From: JBDNFP01 sp041689775
Lineage (GTDB): Bacteria; Bacteroidota; Bacteroidia; Cytophagales; Spirosomataceae
DNA length: 9,734 nt
Assembly (NCBI GenBank): GCA_041689775.1
Contig: JBDNFP010000278.1
Span: forward strand, 1-9,734
Direction of reading: 5' to 3'
Under the pieces are notes generated by a model, which did not search any database, was not told the DNA's origin, and worked only from the letters and a program-made list of their open reading frames with translations. Below, piece by piece: positions 7,374-9,734 of this stretch. Position numbers and translations under genes: made by a program. The first letter of the stretch is position 1; every line of letters begins with the position of its first letter.

Positions 7374-9328
7374 ATGAGTATTCAAAAAGATAGTCGGCGC
7401 CAGTTTATAAAGAAGACTTCTTCTCTGGCTCTGGCGGCCTGTCTTCCCTCAATTAATGCCCGCGCTTACGAAAAAATGAATGAACCTTTCCCCTTCGGAA
7501 TAGAGCGGGGAAAACCCTTGGATACCTGTGCAACGGGCGAATGGTGGAATTGGAAAGGCGACGTTCAAATGAGCAAATTTATGCAGGAGCGCCCGCGGTC
7601 GAAGGTGATTGCCTACGCGGTGTATACCCACGACCGAGGCATACTCAAAATGACCGCGCAGCTGTTTCCTTTGTATCCTAATGAACCCGACGAGGTAACC
7701 CTCGAAATGAAAGGAGAGGATGGGGCATGGAAAATCATGGACCAACAAAAAATTGTGTACCCCGGATGGAGCGCCCATTTTAGATTAGATAACTGGGACA
7801 ATACTAAACGGATGAACTACCGGGTGCGGCTTGCCAATCAGGCAGCTTTTGAAGGCACCATCCGACCTGACCCGATTGATCAAGAGGAAATAAAAATTGC
7901 CACGATGTCGTGCAACTCCCACCGCGATGAGACCGTTACCGAACGAAACGAGTACATCCGTAATCTCAAATTTCACGATCCAGATATTCTATTCTTTGCC
8001 GGTGACCAATCGTATATCCACGAGCACCATACCTACGGAATCCTGCTATTTGGGGTACAGTTTGCCGAAATCATGCGGGATAGGCCCGTGATTATGATAC
8101 CTGATGACCACGACGTGGGGCAAGGCAATTTTTGGGGTGAAGGTGGTGACGTAGCGGATAGTACCGCCGGTGATTCGGGCGGATACTACTACCCAGCCTC
8201 TTACGCAAAAATGGTAGAACGCTGCCAGACCTGGCACCTTCCCGATGCCTTTGATCCAACCCCCATTAAGCAGGGAATAGGTGTGTACTACACCAATATC
8301 CGAGTGGGTGGAGTTGATTTTGCCATTGTGGAGGACCGTAAGTTCAAAAGCGGCCCCAAAGGTAAAATTCCGATCATGGGACCGCGCCCCGATCACATCA
8401 TTGACCCCTCTTACGACCGTAAGGCCGTGGATGTGGACGGACTGGAACTTCTGGGGAAACGGCAAATTGATTTCTTGCACCAATGGGGTCAAGACTGGCA
8501 AGGGGCAGAAGTGAAGGTGGTGCTATCACAAACGGCCTTTGTGGAGCCGTGCACCTACACGGAACCATGGAAAATCGCTTACTAGCCGATCTGGACTGCA
8601 ATGGGTGGCCGCAAACCGGTCGGAATCAGGCACTGCGCGAAATCCGCCGCTGCCTCGCAACCCATCTGTGCGGAGATCAGCATCTGAGTGTGATTGTGAA
8701 GCATGGCATTGATCAGTACCGCGATGGCCCCCTATCTTTTACCAACCCGGCCCTTGTCAACACCATCTACGGCCGCTGGTGGTGGCCACTCGATGAGAAA
8801 GCGGGCGGTGGCTCCAAGATTAAAAGCCCACTACCTTGGACGGGCGATTTTGAGGATGGCCTTGGCAATAAAATCACGGTGTACGCCTATGCTAACCCCA
8901 AGCCGAAAAATAATCAAGAACTTCGCAATGAGCGCTTTGGCCGGGGTGACGGCTACGGGCTGGTACGCTTCAACAAAAAGAGCCGGGAGGTAACCTTTGA
9001 GTGCTGGCCCCGGTTTGCCGATGTTTCCAAAGGTAAAAGCGAACAATTTACCGGTTGGCCGCTTACATTTCCTTTGGCGCAAAATGACGGTCGCAAAGTA
9101 CTGGGATATTTACCAGAGTTAAAGTTCCTCACAGAAAACCCGGTTGTGCAAGTGATCGAAAATAGTGCCGGGGAAATCTTATATACCGAACGTATACAGG
9201 GTAACATATACCGCCCCCGTGTTTTCTCCAGAGGAGAATTTACCGTTAAAGCCGGACGTGATAAACCAGAAATCGTAGTTGGAAAAAACCTGAAAATTGG
9301 AAAAGGTAACATCGAAGTAAAGGTGTAG
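7374..9328 (+). pseudogene. PhoD-like metallophosphoesterase (alkaline phosphatase D family), Tat-exported, frameshifted
   Basis: The family hydrolyses phosphate mono- or diesters outside the cytoplasm with a metal centre. The start at ATG 7374 puts a twin-arginine signal at residues 7-13 (SRRQFIK), followed by a hydrophobic stretch and NARA, so export through Tat is expected. An N-terminal beta domain (about 45-165) precedes the catalytic domain with SCNSHRDE (Cys180), FFAGDQSYIHEHH (208-219) and MIPDDHDVGQGNFWGEG (241-257). The frame runs to F389 (TTT 8538-8540), then reads VEPCTYTEPWKIAY and stops at 8583-8585. One base back, from 8540, the sequence reads CGAVHLHGTM, LLADLDCNGWPQTGRNQALR and LCGDQHLSVIVKHGIDQYRD to TAG 9326-9328. 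One missing T at 8538-8540 explains this. The restored protein would have 651 residues. The first fragment (403 residues) lacks the late GDQH metal-ligand motif (8672-8683). The gene lies behind a strong terminator, so it may have its own promoter; only a weak GATTTTTG (7345-7352) without a matching -33 is seen. Confidence 0.88.
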
Positions 9329-9339
9329 CTACCTTTTTT
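9319..9339 (+). terminator. Weak hairpin and T-run overlapping the phosphoesterase stop codon
   Basis: AAAGGT (9319-9324) pairs with ACCTTT (9331-9336) around a 6-base loop that contains the TAG stop, and six T follow from 9334. With only two G-C pairs it is weak alone. It may simply accompany the stronger hairpin just downstream. Confidence 0.3.
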
Positions 9340-9349
9340 GAAGTGCCCG

Positions 9350-9390
9350 AAAAATGATCTTTCCTGCATCAGGAAGGACCATTTTTTATT
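9350..9390. terminator. Rho-independent terminator, probably bidirectional
   Basis: The arms at 9350-9366 and 9370-9386 pair over 17 positions with one A/C mismatch and one T/G wobble around a CAT loop. The 3' side ends in six T (9382-9387) and the 5' side begins with five A (9350-9354), so a U-run would be made on either strand. It lies 21 bases after the phosphoesterase stop and closes the operon block before the right-hand insertion sequence. Confidence 0.85.
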
Positions 9391-9423
9391 GAGTATTAGT
9401 AGTGTACAAAGAAATTATTTTTC

Positions 9424-9444
9424 AGCCCCATCGAGGCGACACCC
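9424..9444. repeat. REP-like imperfect palindrome GCCCC-ATC-GAGGC followed by GACACCC
   Basis: GCCCC (9425-9429) and GAGGC (9433-9437) pair at four of five positions around ATC, followed by GACACCC. I recall near-identical interspersed words of the form 'GCCCC...GGGGCGACAC' scattered between genes in several Cytophagales and other Bacteroidota genomes. This copy would differ by one base in the stem. The palindrome is visible; membership in a genome-wide repeat family is from memory and unverified. Confidence 0.4.
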
Positions 9445-9609
9445 AGATCTTTAAATATACCGCATCGACTAGACCGCTTCTGATCGAATATGGTCAATTC
9501 CATACGTATTTTCTGATTTTGTCAAAGTATGTATTTTGCACAAAGGGCTTTGAGAAGAAATAGCTATTCAACCTATTTAATGAAAAAGTCCTTATTTCTA
9601 AGTAGGGCA

Positions 9610-9639
9610 TTGAAATTAGTTTGCATTAATCTATCTTCG
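9610..9639 (+). promoter_or_regulatory. Candidate Bacteroidota-type promoter of the right transposase
   Basis: TTG (9610-9612) is followed after exactly 19 bases by TATCTTCG (9632-9639), a 7-of-8 match to the -7 consensus TAnnTTTG. The box ends 4 bases before the ATG at 9644, so the message would be leaderless or nearly so, as at the left transposase. Confidence 0.5.
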
Positions 9640-9643
9640 TTCC

Positions 9644-9734
9644 ATGGGACGAAAAAACACACCCTTTCTCAGCGAGGTGCAACGCGCTGAACTGATGCAG
9701 GGATTCAAAACGAGCCTGAGCCACGCCTTTCGCT
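9644..9734 (+). CDS. Transposase, IS630-like, N-terminal fragment (runs off window)
   Basis: From ATG 9644 the frame is open to the window end and gives 30 codons: MGRKNTPFLSEVQRAELMQG then FKTSLSHAFR. This matches the opening of IS630-like transposases in Bacteroidota, where an N-terminal helix-turn-helix region starts with 'LSExxRxxLxxxxxTxxSHAFRxRC'. The helix-turn-helix core and the DDE domain lie outside the window. It points away from the operon, opposite to the left transposase, so the two elements flank the locus in divergent orientation. The family call rests on the N-terminus alone. Confidence 0.68.
   Translation, partial: MGRKNTPFLSEVQRAELMQGFKTSLSHAFR

Larger units (their letters stand above)
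9388..9643. other. Gene-free stretch between terminator and right IS
   Basis: No plausible gene is seen on either strand. It holds a REP-like imperfect palindrome (9425-9437) and a promoter-like pair just before the transposase (9610-9639). It should also contain the left terminal inverted repeat of the IS630-like element, with a TA target dinucleotide, but the boundary cannot be set without the other end. TTCTAAGTAG at 9596-9605 repeats the same 10 bases found at 232-241. Confidence 0.6.

Noticed and set aside
8530..8545. Programmed -1 ribosomal frameshift in the phosphoesterase
   Set aside because: The overlap reads ACG GCC TTT GTG, which is not an X XXY YYZ slippery heptamer, and PhoD-like enzymes are not known to use frameshifting. 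A single lost T is simpler.
8483..8566. Independent start at ATG 8483 for the second phosphoesterase half
   Set aside because: The residues read from 8483 to about 8539 in that frame do not resemble the family, while the other frame over the same bases does (DFLHQWGQDWQGAEVKVVLS). The second frame becomes family-like only from 8540.
1..9734. CRISPR array, tRNA or rRNA gene, integrase or phage genes, toxin-antitoxin pair
   Set aside because: No regularly spaced repeats, no cloverleaf or rRNA-like stretch and no such protein families were seen in either strand.

Overview
The window looks like a piece of a Bacteroidota chromosome, most likely order Cytophagales (Spirosoma/Dyadobacter-like). The grounds are a SusC/SusD pair with an ECF sigma factor and a FecR anti-sigma factor in front of it, weak or absent Shine-Dalgarno sequences, and candidate promoters of the Bacteroidota type (TTG then TAnnTTTG). 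The genus is inferred from family resemblance only.

Layout. Positions 1-84 (minus strand) hold the first 28 codons of a transposase resembling the IS701-like group. Positions 85-387 hold no gene, only short repeats and a promoter-like site for that transposase. Then, all on the plus strand: an ECF sigma-70 factor gene broken by one in-frame TGA (388-1056); a FecR-type membrane anti-sigma factor (1113-2126); a 1151-residue SusC-type TonB-dependent receptor with an N-terminal STN signalling domain (2159-5614); its SusD lipoprotein partner (5621-7273); a hairpin with a perfect 21-bp stem (7282-7333); and a Tat-exported PhoD-type metallophosphoesterase gene broken by a one-base frameshift (7374-9328). 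A second, bidirectional-looking terminator (9350-9390) closes the block. A 256-base non-coding stretch with a REP-like palindrome follows, then the first 30 codons of an IS630-like transposase (9644 to the window end).

How the parts fit. In the standard model for such loci, ligand binding at the SusC/SusD complex is sensed through the STN domain, passed to FecR across the inner membrane, and releases the sigma factor to transcribe the transporter genes. The phosphatase next door suggests that the imported or processed ligand is a phosphate ester; this is inferred from gene order. The sigma factor and the enzyme each carry one apparently recent point lesion, while FecR, SusC and SusD are open over about 6 kb, and a different insertion sequence lies at each edge. 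The best reading is a phosphate-ester acquisition locus in early decay, or one kept for transport only. A sequencing or assembly error at either lesion must be excluded first. I did not find a clearly new class of system; the most unusual points are the paired lesions and the locus composition.
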